A model generated the notes under the pieces. The model did not search any database. It worked only from the letters and a program-made list of their open reading frames with translations, and had not been told where the DNA came from. This document shows positions 5,651 through 6,053 of a stretch of 6,053 nt of DNA, piece after piece. How positions within the stretch are numbered: position 1 is the first letter of the stretch; the number at the start of each line of letters is the position of its first letter. The stretch is from positions 1-6,053 of the forward strand of contig JAYYZV010000176.1 in assembly GCA_036339975.1 (NCBI GenBank). Reading direction: 5' to 3'. This DNA comes from UBA830 sp036339975 (GTDB taxonomy: Bacteria > Pseudomonadota > Alphaproteobacteria > MPNO01 > UBA830). The position numbers and the translations under genes are program-made.

Positions 5651-6053
5651 TCAGGAAGAACCCCAGAGCACATGCCTGATGGAGGCGCCTATGCGGCCCA
5701 CAAATCCTAGCTGTTTGATTTCTTGTCCAGCCAACAGAGGCCATTCGCTGGTCTTTCTGCCGGGTACCGTAATGACGAGCGTACCGAGTCTTTGACCCTT
5801 GGTAATCGGTGCGGCAACCGGATTGGTCATGCGGGCCGACACTTTCATTTTGTCCCGCCCGCTGTGCGGTAATGTCAGTTGAATGGTTTCGGGAACGATC
5901 AACGGAACCTCGGCGGCAGTCCCGAGCCAAACGTCGGCCTTGATGACTTCCTCGTCCTTCTTAAAAAGCACATAGGGTTTGAAAGATCGGAAGGCCCATT
6001 CCAGCAGGCGCAGAGATTCCTGGGACCGCTGCCGACTGCTTTTCATCCCGTTC
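5651..6053 (-). CDS. dacC: D-alanyl-D-alanine carboxypeptidase (PBP5/DacC type), C-terminal fragment
   Basis: Only the last 134 codons are inside the window; the gene continues past the right edge. The visible part is the end of a penicillin-binding protein 5-type carboxypeptidase, which trims the terminal D-alanine from peptidoglycan stem peptides in the periplasm. It starts in the NGMKSSRQRSQESLRLLEW segment that closes the catalytic domain. It continues as the beta-rich C-terminal domain (VWLGTAAEVPLIVPE, then GRDKMKVSARM and TKGQRLGTLVI). It finishes with a segment ending FVGRIGASIRHVLWGSS, which fits the amphipathic helix that anchors these proteins to the outer face of the inner membrane. 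The catalytic SxxK, SxN and KTG motifs would lie upstream, outside the window. The position directly before tmk is usual in Alphaproteobacteria. The paralogue letter (dacC rather than dacA/dacF) is assigned by context only. Confidence 0.85.
   Translation of the reverse strand, partial: NGMKSSRQRSQESLRLLEWAFRSFKPYVLFKKDEEVIKADVWLGTAAEVPLIVPETIQLTLPHSGRDKMKVSARMTNPVAAPITKGQRLGTLVITVPGRKTSEWPLLAGQEIKQLGFVGRIGASIRHVLWGSS

Noticed and set aside
5647..5673. Longer tmk start at ATG 5673
   Set aside because: It would overlap the carboxypeptidase gene and add nine non-conserved residues before the family's usual N-terminus.

Overview
The window suggests an alphaproteobacterium with a moderately GC-rich chromosome. 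Most of the minus strand is the housekeeping block dacC-type carboxypeptidase (3' end only), tmk, holB, metG and, at the far left, the first 33 codons of a tatD-family gene. This order is common in Alphaproteobacteria. The dacC, tmk and holB genes are packed tightly (4-base gap, then a 4-base ATGA overlap), with metG 47 bases further on. HolB has no zinc-module cysteines and MetG has no four-cysteine zinc knuckle, both in keeping with this lineage. No closer taxonomic placement can be supported.

The unusual part is about 2.17 kb (100-2267) between metG and tatD, which often lie close together. On the opposite strand it carries two genes, probably cotranscribed: an atypical Rid/YjgF-family protein (652-1080) and a two-cupin protein (1122-1961). 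They are 41 bases apart, and a strong Shine-Dalgarno sequence precedes the cupin gene. Sampled 60-base lines give 30-38% GC from 481 to 2220 inside this region, against 65% in holB (4801-4860). This looks like acquired DNA placed in an old operon, or a local rearrangement.

The Rid protein has serine where the imine-deaminating members have their key arginine, and it carries a histidine-rich loop. The bicupin keeps metal-binding motifs only in its C-terminal half, with His at the usual Glu position. Together they suggest a small-molecule metabolic pair of unknown substrate; no transporter, regulator or further enzyme gene lies beside them in the window. The two flanks hold no gene I can support. 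The left one (100-651) is a divergent intergenic region that must contain the tatD and ridA-like 5' signals. The right one (1962-2267) is convergent, AT-rich, and contains small repeats and a possibly decayed reading frame.

I see no tRNA, rRNA, CRISPR array, complete insertion sequence or defence system.
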